A model generated the notes under the pieces. The model was not told the DNA's origin. It saw nothing but the letters and a program-made list of their open reading frames with translations, and made no database searches. Positions 16,271-23,716 of a stretch of DNA of 60,344 nt are shown piece by piece (the first letter of the stretch is position 1; each line of letters begins with the position of its first letter). Source of the stretch: an uncultured Duncaniella sp. (GTDB lineage Bacteria > Bacteroidota > Bacteroidia > Bacteroidales > Muribaculaceae); the NCBI RefSeq assembly GCF_910578445.1, contig NZ_CAJTQC010000019.1, positions 1-60,344 on the forward strand, given 5' to 3'. A program made the translations under genes and the position numbers.

Positions 16271-17311
16271 ATGACCCTATCCCGAATCCTACACACTACT
16301 GTTCGCCTGTCATTGCTCTCTGTCGCGTTTGGCACTCTATGTTCCATTGACGCATGGAGTCAGGAATCGTCAACTGCCTATAATTTTTTAAATCTGCCTT
16401 CATCCACTCTCACCTACGGTCTTGGCGGAATAAACATCACTGCTATCGAGGATGACATCAACAGTATCGACCAGAACCCCGGTCTCCTCGGCCCGGAAGT
16501 AGAGATGCAGCTTGGAGTCAACTACATGCGTTATATCGGCGAAAGCAATTTCGCCGGCGTGAAATTCGGCAGGAGTGCCGGAGAACACGGTGCATGGATG
16601 GCAGGAGTGCAATATTTTGGCTACGGAACAATCAAAGGCGCGGATGTCAACGGAGTCCTCACAGGCGACTTTTCACCGAAGGACATGGTGTTGAGCGCCA
16701 CATATTCCCACGACATAAGCGATCATTGGCGTGGCGGAGCCACGCTCAAATACATATATTCAAGCTATGATTCCTACACGGCGATGGCTATCGCCACCGA
16801 CCTTGGAGTCAATTATTACGATCCTGAACGCAACCTCTCGTTCTCAGCCGTGATAGCCAATCTCGGAGGGCAGGTAAAACGCTTTGACACCCGCTATGAC
16901 CGCCTGCCCATAGATGTCCGTCTCGGCATTTCGAAATCATTCGGCACTCTTCCGGTAATATGGTCGGTCACTGCATGGAATCTCACCAAATGGCATCTGC
17001 CATTCTACGACAATGGCGACGGCTCGACAGGCACTACACCTGTGATTAAAGATAAATTCGGTTCAAACCTCATGCGCCATCTTGTTTTTGCCGCTGACTT
17101 TGTCCCGAGTGAAAAATTCCACATAGGCATCGGCTACAATTACAAGACACGCACCGACATGTCAACCTACAAACGCAGTTTCCTTTCCGGATTCTCAGCA
17201 TGCGCAGGCCTCAACGTCAGAAATTTCGGTGTCGGAATCGCCCTGTCACAGCCCCACAACGGTGCGACAACAATCATGCTCAACCTTTCAACTAAACTAT
17301 ATGAATTCTGA
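16271..17311 (+). CDS. porQ: PorQ-like outer-membrane beta-barrel protein
   Basis: A 346-residue outer-membrane protein of the PorV/PorQ-type FadL-like family. PorQ is named for a type IX secretion component. A signal peptide ends near DAWSQ. The diagnostic start of the mature protein is YNFLNLPSSTLTYGLGGINI, followed by IDQNPGLLG and alternating amphipathic beta strands to the C-terminus. It is the first gene of a run with cmk and ispH, overlapping cmk by 11 bases. No other type IX gene is seen in the window, so export function is unproven. The ATG at 16271 is preferred to a TTG at 16247. Confidence 0.85.
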   Translation: MTLSRILHTTVRLSLLSVAFGTLCSIDAWSQESSTAYNFLNLPSSTLTYGLGGINITAIEDDINSIDQNPGLLGPEVEMQLGVNYMRYIGESNFAGVKFGRSAGEHGAWMAGVQYFGYGTIKGADVNGVLTGDFSPKDMVLSATYSHDISDHWRGGATLKYIYSSYDSYTAMAIATDLGVNYYDPERNLSFSAVIANLGGQVKRFDTRYDRLPIDVRLGISKSFGTLPVIWSVTAWNLTKWHLPFYDNGDGSTGTTPVIKDKFGSNLMRHLVFAADFVPSEKFHIGIGYNYKTRTDMSTYKRSFLSGFSACAGLNVRNFGVGIALSQPHNGATTIMLNLSTKLYEF

Positions 17312-17993
17312 TAAAATCATAATAGCCATTGACGGCTATTCCTCTTCGGGGAAAAGCACTATGGCCCGCAAACTTGCCAAGACAATCGGCTACCGCTACA
17401 TTGATTCAGGAGCCATGTATCGCGCGGTGACACTCTATGCCATGCGTCACGGATTTATCCGTCCCGACGGAGCGGTCGACACAGAATCGCTCGTCGCTTC
17501 GCTTCCATTGATAAACATCGACTTCCGGGTAGACGAAAACGGACAGCAGACAATGCTGAATGGTGAAATCGTTGAAAATGAAATCCGCACGCTCGAAGTA
17601 TCGAACCACGTGTCACCTGTCGCTGCCATTCCGGCCGTCAGGCATTCGCTCGTCAGGATGCAACGCGAGATGGGACAGACAAAAGGCATAGTCATGGACG
17701 GCCGCGACATCGGCACAGTCGTTTTCCCCGACGCGGAAATGAAAGTATTCTGCAACGCCACCCCTGAACGCCGCGCCGAACGCCGCTTCAAGGAACTGAC
17801 CGCCAAAGGCATATCCGTCACTTATGAAGATGTCCTCGCCAACGTCACTGAGCGCGACCACATTGACATGACACGCGAAGAAAGCCCGCTCCGCTGCGCA
17901 GACGATGCCGTCGCGCTCGACAACTCGGCCATGACCATAGACGAACAGAACGACTGGCTGCTCAATCTCTACAACTCAATCACTGCAAAATAG
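17301..17993 (+). CDS. cmk: (d)CMP kinase
   Basis: Phosphorylates CMP and dCMP to the diphosphates. The 230-residue protein has the P-loop GYSSSGKST, IDSGAMYRA for base recognition, VVMDGRDIGTVVFP-type sequence and the Arg-rich RRAERRFKEL lid. The start at 17301 (MNSDKIIIAIDG) lies inside the end of porQ, whose TGA is at 17309-17311, so translation is probably coupled. The longer frame from 17229 is a shadow of porQ. Confidence 0.96.
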   Translation: MNSDKIIIAIDGYSSSGKSTMARKLAKTIGYRYIDSGAMYRAVTLYAMRHGFIRPDGAVDTESLVASLPLINIDFRVDENGQQTMLNGEIVENEIRTLEVSNHVSPVAAIPAVRHSLVRMQREMGQTKGIVMDGRDIGTVVFPDAEMKVFCNATPERRAERRFKELTAKGISVTYEDVLANVTERDHIDMTREESPLRCADDAVALDNSAMTIDEQNDWLLNLYNSITAK

Positions 17994-18883
17994 TGGAAAC
18001 CAAAGCGCCCATAATAGAAATCGACGCCCGCTCAGGGTTCTGTCACGGAGTGGTCACTGCAATCCGCAAGGCCGAAGAAGAACTCGAACGCAGCGACCAG
18101 CCGCTATACTGCCTCGGCGACATAGTCCATAACAGCGACGAGGTCGAGCGCCTCGAACGCAAAGGGCTGTCGACAATCACGCATGACGACCTTCGCGAGC
18201 TCTCATCGTCGCGAGTGCTTCTCCGTGCCCACGGCGAGCCACCTTCCACCTATTCGCTTGCCCGTGAACGAGACATTGAAATCATTGATGCGACATGCCC
18301 GGTCGTCCTGAGGCTTCAGCAGCGCATCAAGGATGCCTACGACAACTCGCGTCCACGCCCGCAGATTGTCATCTACGGCAAAGCCGGCCATGCCGAAGTC
18401 AATGGACTTGTCGGGCAGATAAACGGCGAAGCGATTGTTGTCGAAAACATCAGCCAGCTCTGCCGAATCGACTTCTCACGCGACATCGCTTTCTATTCTC
18501 AGACTACGATGTCGCTACAGGGATTCGCCGAAATGGTCAGCGAAATAAACCATCGGATAATGCCGGGTGTGAAATTCGAATCGTTCGACACTATCTGCCG
18601 TCAGGTTGCCAACCGTGTGGACCATCTGCGCGACTTCGCACGCCGCCACGACGTAATCCTCTTCGTGGCAGGCGCAAAGAGCAGCAATGGCAAAGTGCTT
18701 TACAACGAATGCCATAGCGTCAACACTCGCTCTCACCTCGTCTCAAACCCTTCAGACTTCTGCCGTGAATGGCTTGAAGGAGCGGAAAGCATAGGCATAT
18801 GCGGTGCGACATCCACCCCGCGCTGGCTCATGGAAGATGTGCGCGACACGGTCGCCGCATGTCTGGCAGAGACTGCCGGATAA
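17993..18883 (+). CDS. ispH: 4-hydroxy-3-methylbut-2-enyl diphosphate reductase
   Basis: Last enzyme of the non-mevalonate isoprenoid pathway; it makes IPP and DMAPP with a [4Fe-4S] cluster. Three candidate cluster cysteines are seen in GFCHGV, DATCPVV and DTICRQV. Other family motifs are RAHGEPP, GHAEVNGLVGQ, SQTTMS and GATSTPRW. Translation appears to start at a GTG whose G is also the last base of the cmk TAG stop, a one-base overlap. The 296-residue length is normal. Confidence 0.96.
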   Translation: METKAPIIEIDARSGFCHGVVTAIRKAEEELERSDQPLYCLGDIVHNSDEVERLERKGLSTITHDDLRELSSSRVLLRAHGEPPSTYSLARERDIEIIDATCPVVLRLQQRIKDAYDNSRPRPQIVIYGKAGHAEVNGLVGQINGEAIVVENISQLCRIDFSRDIAFYSQTTMSLQGFAEMVSEINHRIMPGVKFESFDTICRQVANRVDHLRDFARRHDVILFVAGAKSSNGKVLYNECHSVNTRSHLVSNPSDFCREWLEGAESIGICGATSTPRWLMEDVRDTVAACLAETAG

Positions 18884-18941
18884 CAATCCAACAGCCAATA
18901 GCCTCCACACCATAAACTATTCTACAATCGAATGTATCCAC

Positions 18942-19442
18942 ATGGAAAATTTCGTAGCCATCGACGTCGAGACCGCCAATTCAGAGCCGACATCAATTTG
19001 TGCCATCGGAGCTGTCAAAGTCATTGATGGATGTATCGTCGACCGTTTTTACGAGCTTGTAAAACCGGAGCCGGAATATTATTTCCGACATTTCACACTT
19101 AACATCCACGGAATCGGGCGCAAGGACACAGAAAATGCCAGAGTGTTCAGTGAAGTGTGGCGCGATGTCGACCGCCTTATCGGGAAACTGCCGCTCGTTG
19201 CCCACAACAAGGCTTTCGATGAACGCTGCATACGCGCCGCCCATCGTGCTTACGGCATGGACTATCCGTGCTACCCGTTCTTTTGCACTTATCAGACGGC
19301 ACGCCGCAAATTCCCGAAGACACTCCTGTCATCATATTCCCTACCCTATGTCTGTGAATTCCTCGGCATTCCGTTCAACAATCACCATGACGCACTCGCC
19401 GACGCCGAAGGGTGCGCTAAAATCGCAATGACTATCCTATGA
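18942..19442 (+). CDS. DEDDh 3'-5' exonuclease (DnaQ-like)
   Basis: A 166-residue exonuclease domain of the DNA polymerase III epsilon type. Exo I is FVAIDVETANS with the catalytic Asp and Glu, Exo II includes LVAHNKAFDERC, and Exo IIIepsilon is HDALADAEGCA with His and Asp, giving the DEDDh set. It has no polymerase-binding or helicase extension, so it is probably a stand-alone repair or RNA-processing exonuclease. The start at 18942 follows ispH by 58 bases; the longer frame from 18804 overlaps ispH and is not family-like. It overlaps the next gene by four bases. Confidence 0.92.
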   Translation: MENFVAIDVETANSEPTSICAIGAVKVIDGCIVDRFYELVKPEPEYYFRHFTLNIHGIGRKDTENARVFSEVWRDVDRLIGKLPLVAHNKAFDERCIRAAHRAYGMDYPCYPFFCTYQTARRKFPKTLLSSYSLPYVCEFLGIPFNNHHDALADAEGCAKIAMTIL

Positions 19443-19789
19443 GATTTTTCAGGTCCGCTGCTATAGGAATCTTCTCAGTCCTCGCCTTATCATTTTCATC
19501 AGCCATCATTTTCACATCGTGCGGTGGAACTGAAAGCCACAGTTCCGCTAAAAAAGTATCGTCTAAAGTCCACGACCGCGAAGCTTACGCACTTGGAGAA
19601 AAACATGCGATGAATCTGCTCAAATCAGCACACGATGAAGACAGCGTGCAGGAAGGACTGCTCGACATCCGTGCCAGAATGAGCAACATCGAGTCAAACC
19701 TCGGATGCCAGTCGGCTGTCGACTACGAGCGCGGATTCACTGACTACGTTCGAAAAAATTGCGATTCGCTCGCAAGGATTATTTTTTAA
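19439..19789 (+). CDS. Small predicted lipoprotein of unknown function
   Basis: A 116-residue protein with a typical lipoprotein signal ending in the lipobox FTSC, Cys28 being lipidated. The mature part is charged and mostly helical, with no domain I recognise. Its ATG overlaps the exonuclease stop in an ATGA, which indicates tight translational coupling at the end of the porQ-cmk-ispH-exonuclease run. Membrane location follows from the lipobox; function is unknown. Confidence 0.82.
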   Translation: MRFFRSAAIGIFSVLALSFSSAIIFTSCGGTESHSSAKKVSSKVHDREAYALGEKHAMNLLKSAHDEDSVQEGLLDIRARMSNIESNLGCQSAVDYERGFTDYVRKNCDSLARIIF

Positions 19790-19818
19790 TCATTTTCGGT
19801 AAATTTAACAATAGGCTT

Positions 19819-19850
19819 TTGCACTTTCAGGTGGAAATTCATATTTTTGC
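19819..19850 (+). promoter_or_regulatory. thrC promoter
   Basis: Exact -33 TTTG (19819-19822), a 20-base spacer and exact -7 TATTTTTG (19843-19850). It implies transcription from about 19857 and excludes the upstream TTG at 19851 as the thrC start. Confidence 0.75.
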
Positions 19851-19877
19851 TTGACCCTATTTCACTCAATAATCCCA

Positions 19878-21191
19878 ATGCAATTCTATAGCACAAACGG
19901 ACATAGCCAACATGCTTCGCTCGAAGAAGCGGTGATGACCGGTCTTGCACCCGACGGAGGGCTTTACATGCCTGAGAGGATTCCGGTCATACCGCGTGCT
20001 TTTTTCAACAATATAGGCGAAATGTCAGTCAGTGACATCGCATACATCGTGGCAACGACAGTCCTCGGAGATGTCATCGACGCATCCGAGCTCAAACAGA
20101 TTGTTTTTGATACTTTTTCATTCGAAATCCCCCTCCGCAGGATTGACAACGACATCTATGCGCTCGAACTGTTCCACGGCCCGACACTCGCATTCAAGGA
20201 CGTGGGCGCACGCTTCCTCGCACGCATCATCAGCCACTTCTCGCCTCAAGGCAACAAAGCTGTCAACGTCCTTGTAGCCACCTCCGGCGATTCTGGAGGG
20301 GCTGTCGCTGCCGGCTTTCATAAAGTCCCCGGCGTAAATGTCTTCGTCCTCTACCCCGAACGTGGTCTGACATCAGTCCAGCGCCATCAGTTCACATCGC
20401 TCGGCGACAACGTATATCCCATCGAAATAATGGGCACATTCGATGACTGCCAACGTCTGGTGAAGGAAGCCTTCGTCGATAAGTTGCTGCGTGAGGAAAT
20501 GCACATTACCTCGGCAAACTCTATAAATGTATGCCGTCTGCTTCCGCAGATGTTCTACTATTATTATGGATATAGCCAGCTCCTCCGCAACGAACCGGCC
20601 CCCCCTGCGGACGGAGCGGTCATCTCTGTCCCGTGTGGCAATCTTGGCAATCTCACCGCCGGCTTGCTTGCCATGAGGATGGGTCTTCCGGTCAAAAGAT
20701 TTGTAGTGGCCAACAACATCAACGACTCTTTCACCAGATACCTTGCAGGAGAGAGATTCGAGCCTAAAAAACCTCAGCGCACAGTAGCTTGTGCGATGGA
20801 TGTTGGCAACCCCTCAAATTTTTCACGCATTCTCGACCTCTATAATGGCGACCGTGAAGCAATCAGCCGCGACATGAAGGGATATGCCCTATCAGACGAA
20901 AGGATTATCTCGGCGATGAGAAATGTCTATTCCCGCCACGGCTATCTCATGGACCCGCACGGCGCGACAGCCTACGAGGCTCTACGCGAAAACCTCGCTC
21001 CCGGCGAAAAAGGAATCTTCCTTGCGACAGCCCATCCGGCAAAATTCCCGCAGGCAGTAAAGGCTGCGACAGGAATACTACCCGAGAATGTAATCCCCAC
21101 CACGACAGGGAATCCGGACATCCATCACGACACTCCACGGATAACCCCATCGCTACTTGCGTTGAAAAAAGTTTTGCTTTCTACCCTATAA
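19878..21191 (+). CDS. thrC: Threonine synthase
   Basis: PLP enzyme converting O-phosphohomoserine to threonine. The 437-residue protein starts MQFYSTNGHSQHASLEEAV, close to the family N-terminus, then GLAPDGGLYMPE. The PLP lysine is in HGPTLAFKDVGARF, the phosphate loop is VATSGDSGGAVAAGF, and SVPCGNLGNLTAG lies in the C-terminal half. It has its own promoter, with no attenuator-like threonine codon run before it. The other genes of the threonine branch are not in the window. Confidence 0.96.
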   Translation: MQFYSTNGHSQHASLEEAVMTGLAPDGGLYMPERIPVIPRAFFNNIGEMSVSDIAYIVATTVLGDVIDASELKQIVFDTFSFEIPLRRIDNDIYALELFHGPTLAFKDVGARFLARIISHFSPQGNKAVNVLVATSGDSGGAVAAGFHKVPGVNVFVLYPERGLTSVQRHQFTSLGDNVYPIEIMGTFDDCQRLVKEAFVDKLLREEMHITSANSINVCRLLPQMFYYYYGYSQLLRNEPAPPADGAVISVPCGNLGNLTAGLLAMRMGLPVKRFVVANNINDSFTRYLAGERFEPKKPQRTVACAMDVGNPSNFSRILDLYNGDREAISRDMKGYALSDERIISAMRNVYSRHGYLMDPHGATAYEALRENLAPGEKGIFLATAHPAKFPQAVKAATGILPENVIPTTTGNPDIHHDTPRITPSLLALKKVLLSTL

Positions 21192-21206
21192 AATCAATAC
21201 TTTTTG

Positions 21207-21214
21207 TAAATTTG
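21207..21214 (+). promoter_or_regulatory. -7 element upstream of the 21290 gene
   Basis: TAAATTTG is an exact -7 element; no -33 TTTG is found at normal spacing. It predicts a start near 21221, exactly where two tandem hairpins begin. Confidence 0.55.
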
Positions 21215-21220
21215 CATTAT

Positions 21221-21259
21221 GACTTGCCATGCAAGTCGCCAAGCGGAGACAGCCGCTTG
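21221..21259 (+). promoter_or_regulatory. two tandem hairpins in the leader of the 21290 gene
   Basis: GACTTGC-CAT-GCAAGTC (21221-21237) is followed after two bases by CAAGCGG-AGACAG-CCGCTTG (21240-21259). Both stems are perfect 7-bp helices. They fill the 5' half of the predicted leader and stop 30 bases before the ATG. They may stabilise the mRNA or bind a regulator. Confidence 0.55.
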
Positions 21260-21289
21260 ACCTATACAACCCTTAAAACTTGAACAACA

Positions 21290-21655
21290 ATGGCTTCAAA
21301 CAAACGTCTTCTCAAAAAAGAAATACGCATTATCTGCGGAGCACTCGCAGGCGAATGTGTCGTAGCAAAGTTTTCAATTCCCGGTATCGACCGTGAAAAG
21401 CTTAACGAGATCATCTATGAACTTGCCGACCTTCAGGAAAATGCGCTACGCCGCATCAGCATATCTTTCCCCCAGTCAGCTAAATCATTTCCTAACGGAC
21501 ATGAATATCGCAAAGCTCGTGCAGCTTATTTCCATGCGGCATTCTCAAAGCTCAAAGCTGAATTCAATGCCCATGTCGATGCAATCATAAAGAAAATGAA
21601 CGCCATACTGCCTCAGGAGCAGAAAGATGCCAACGTAGCCGCTCTAAAAGCATAA
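21290..21655 (+). CDS. Conserved-looking hypothetical protein
   Basis: A 121-residue soluble protein without signal peptide or membrane segment and with no domain I recognise. It is Lys/Ala-rich and predicted mostly helical, with GALAGECVVAKFSIPG near the N-terminus and a basic C-terminal helix region. Codon use resembles its neighbours. The structured leader and clear -7 element suggest a regulated, expressed gene. A nucleoid or ribosome-associated role is possible but unsupported. Confidence 0.8.
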   Translation: MASNKRLLKKEIRIICGALAGECVVAKFSIPGIDREKLNEIIYELADLQENALRRISISFPQSAKSFPNGHEYRKARAAYFHAAFSKLKAEFNAHVDAIIKKMNAILPQEQKDANVAALKA

Positions 21656-21694
21656 AATCCATATAATTAATAACTAACCGTACATTCCAAGCCG

Positions 21695-22234
21695 ATGTCC
21701 CTGAGCAAAACCATATTGCGATTGTTTGGATGGAAAGTCATCTGCACTGTCCCTGATTACCCCAAATGTATCATTTGTGTGGCTCCACATACATCCAACT
21801 GGGACTTCGTGCTCGGAAAATTAGCCTATTGGTCGCTCGGCCGTCAGGCCGGATTCCTAATCAAAGAGACATGGTTTTTCTTCCCGATGAACCTGCTCTT
21901 CAAAGCATTCGGAGGCATCCCTGTCCCAAGAAAACGCCGTGGTGCGTCACTCACTGAGGCTCTCATCAACAAATTCCGTAGCTGCGACAAAATGTCGGTG
22001 GCAATCACCCCGGAAGGCACAAGAGCTCGCGTCACTGAATGGCACACCGGATTTCTACGGATAGCCTATGGCGCAGGCGTACCCATCGTGCTCGGCGCTA
22101 TTCAGGCAAGCGACAAGACCATACATCTGGAAAAGACATATCACCCGACCGGCAATCTTGAAGCCGATATGGCCGCCATCAAAAGCTACTATCGTGATTT
22201 CAAGGGCATAAAGCCTGAAAATTTTGCCATCTGA
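21695..22234 (+). CDS. Lysophospholipid acyltransferase family protein (PlsC-like)
   Basis: A 179-residue short member of the glycerolipid acyltransferase superfamily. The catalytic HX4D motif is HTSNWD, followed by the FGGIPVPR block and the TPEGTRARV block, in the usual order. No obvious N-terminal membrane anchor beyond a hydrophobic first helix is seen. Family members transfer acyl chains to lysophosphatidate or related lipids; this short type could also acylate other acceptors. It starts 39 bases after the 21290 gene. Confidence 0.88.
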   Translation: MSLSKTILRLFGWKVICTVPDYPKCIICVAPHTSNWDFVLGKLAYWSLGRQAGFLIKETWFFFPMNLLFKAFGGIPVPRKRRGASLTEALINKFRSCDKMSVAITPEGTRARVTEWHTGFLRIAYGAGVPIVLGAIQASDKTIHLEKTYHPTGNLEADMAAIKSYYRDFKGIKPENFAI

Positions 22235-22284
22235 CCAAAAACAATAATACACACAACCAACCTATCGTCCTGTCATTTATTGGA

Positions 22285-23082
22285 ATGAAAATCTGCGCAA
22301 TACCGTTTGACATAACATATGCCGATGTCGAGAACAACCTGATTTCAGTCGCCCATCAGCTCAATCAGGTCGAACCCGACACCGATATAGTCATATTGCC
22401 GGAATTGTTTACCACAGCTTTTATTCCTGACGCAAAAACCGTTGCCGAAAAAGCCGAACCGATTGACGGACACACCGTTGATGCGCTCAAACGCTGGGCA
22501 CAATATTTCGGATTTGCAATTGCCGGAAGTTTCCTCGCTACCGACGGACAAGGACAATACTTCAACCGTGCGTTTTTTGTAGAGCCGATGGGCGACATCA
22601 CCTTTTCCGATAAACGTCATCTGTTCCCTCTCTCATCTGAAAACACCGTCTATACCCCGGGGCAATCTCTGCCCCCTACCATCCGATTCCGCGGATGGAA
22701 CATTAAAATTATTGTCTGCTACGATCTCCGCTTCCCAGTGTGGACGCGCAATCAACCCGAAAATCTCTACGACCTGCTCATTGTACCATCCAACTGGCCG
22801 ATTTCACGCGTCAAGCCCTATAAAACCCTGCTAAGTGCCCGCGCAATCGAAAATCAGATATATACAGTAGGTTGTAATCGCACAGGAGTTGACAAATATG
22901 GCGATTACACCACCGGCATGTCTTCAATTTTCGACAATCTTGGTGAGGATATAAAGGAAACACGCCGCAACGGCCACATCTATGCACTGCTCGACCTCAC
23001 AAACCTCAAGGAGGGACGCGAACGCTTCCCGGCATATCGCTCCTCTGACCATTTCTCTATCGACCTGACACCCGGACGCTGA
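22285..23082 (+). CDS. Nitrilase-family amidohydrolase (omega-amidase-like)
   Basis: A carbon-nitrogen hydrolase of 265 residues with the Glu-Lys-Cys triad: Glu in VILPELFTTAF, Lys in SDKRHLF and Cys in IIVCYDLRFPVW. The closest described type is the YafV/omega-amidase group, which hydrolyses 2-oxoglutaramate in methionine salvage and glutamine transamination; this assignment rests on overall motif pattern only. It lies 50 bases after the acyltransferase and may be co-transcribed. Confidence 0.9.
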   Translation: MKICAIPFDITYADVENNLISVAHQLNQVEPDTDIVILPELFTTAFIPDAKTVAEKAEPIDGHTVDALKRWAQYFGFAIAGSFLATDGQGQYFNRAFFVEPMGDITFSDKRHLFPLSSENTVYTPGQSLPPTIRFRGWNIKIIVCYDLRFPVWTRNQPENLYDLLIVPSNWPISRVKPYKTLLSARAIENQIYTVGCNRTGVDKYGDYTTGMSSIFDNLGEDIKETRRNGHIYALLDLTNLKEGRERFPAYRSSDHFSIDLTPGR

Positions 23083-23274
23083 CAACAGCTCCGCCTATCC
23101 GCTTCAATCTTTCCCAATCCGCCATCATTTCTCCCCGATCCTCATTCCATCGCCCCAAAGGCGAGCCCTTATCCCGCATAATTTTGAATTGAACCGAACC
23201 TTTTCTTTCTACTTTCGTGTTATTTTTTTATATTTTACAAAATTTAACACTTTTATTCTAAACCTTTTCAACTC

Positions 23275-23293
23275 CTATATGTTTAACATATAG
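23275..23293. promoter_or_regulatory. palindrome upstream of a small open frame
   Basis: CTATATGTTTAACATATAG is a perfect palindrome with 9-bp arms around one central T. It sits 40 bases upstream of the ATG at 23333. This is the size and symmetry of a dimeric repressor site, but no matching regulator can be named. Confidence 0.45.
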
Positions 23294-23332
23294 AAAATCT
23301 TACTCAACATATCTAACGTAACATCAGTAACA

Positions 23333-23488
23333 ATGGAATTAAAAGACAAATTTAACACAGCACATGACGACTTTTTTGGAAACGTAGTAGGAACTATCGT
23401 TGAGACCATCAAAAAAACTGTCGCGCCAAAATCGACTGTTGAATTCGTGGCTGACTGGTCGCTACCCTCAAGCGCCGTTCGACCATAA
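23333..23488 (+). CDS. Small open frame, possible 51-residue protein
   Basis: ATG to TAA encodes 51 residues beginning MELKDKFNTAHDDFFGN, then VVGTIVETIKKTVAP and ending SSAVRP. There is no signal peptide; the middle could form an amphipathic helix. Codon choice is similar to neighbouring genes. Support comes from its setting: a palindrome upstream, a near-consensus -7 element (TACTTTCG, 23210-23217) and a very strong hairpin downstream. No family is recognised, and it could be a chance frame within a regulatory RNA. Confidence 0.45.
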   Translation: MELKDKFNTAHDDFFGNVVGTIVETIKKTVAPKSTVEFVADWSLPSSAVRP

Positions 23489-23540
23489 TTTACATAAGCT
23501 ACATTAGGTATACAATACAACCCTTATATCCGCCTATAAT

Positions 23541-23595
23541 ATTAGTAGTCATGGTGTGTCAGACCGTCTTAATCTGACACACCATGACTACTAAT
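23541..23595. terminator. perfect 23-bp hairpin
   Basis: 23541-23563 pairs without a mismatch with 23573-23595 around a 9-base loop. It is much longer than a normal terminator stem, and no T-run follows (TATGTTTC). It may end the small-ORF transcript or protect its 3' end. Confidence 0.65.
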
Positions 23596-23640
23596 TATGT
23601 TTCATCTAACGTGATTTTCCATCTATCTACTTCCACAGAA

Positions 23641-23667
23641 CAGCCCGGACAGACTCTGCCCGGGCTG
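23641..23667. terminator. GC-rich hairpin between convergent genes
   Basis: CAGCCCGG (23641-23648) pairs with CCGGGCTG (23660-23667), and the 11-base interior can extend the stem. CTTAGTAATATTTTC follows on the plus strand. It probably separates the small-ORF unit from the C69 dipeptidase gene. Confidence 0.55.
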
Positions 23668-23716
23668 CTTAGTAATATTTTCTACCAAATAATATCTGGA
23701 AATTCAGAAGAATGAA

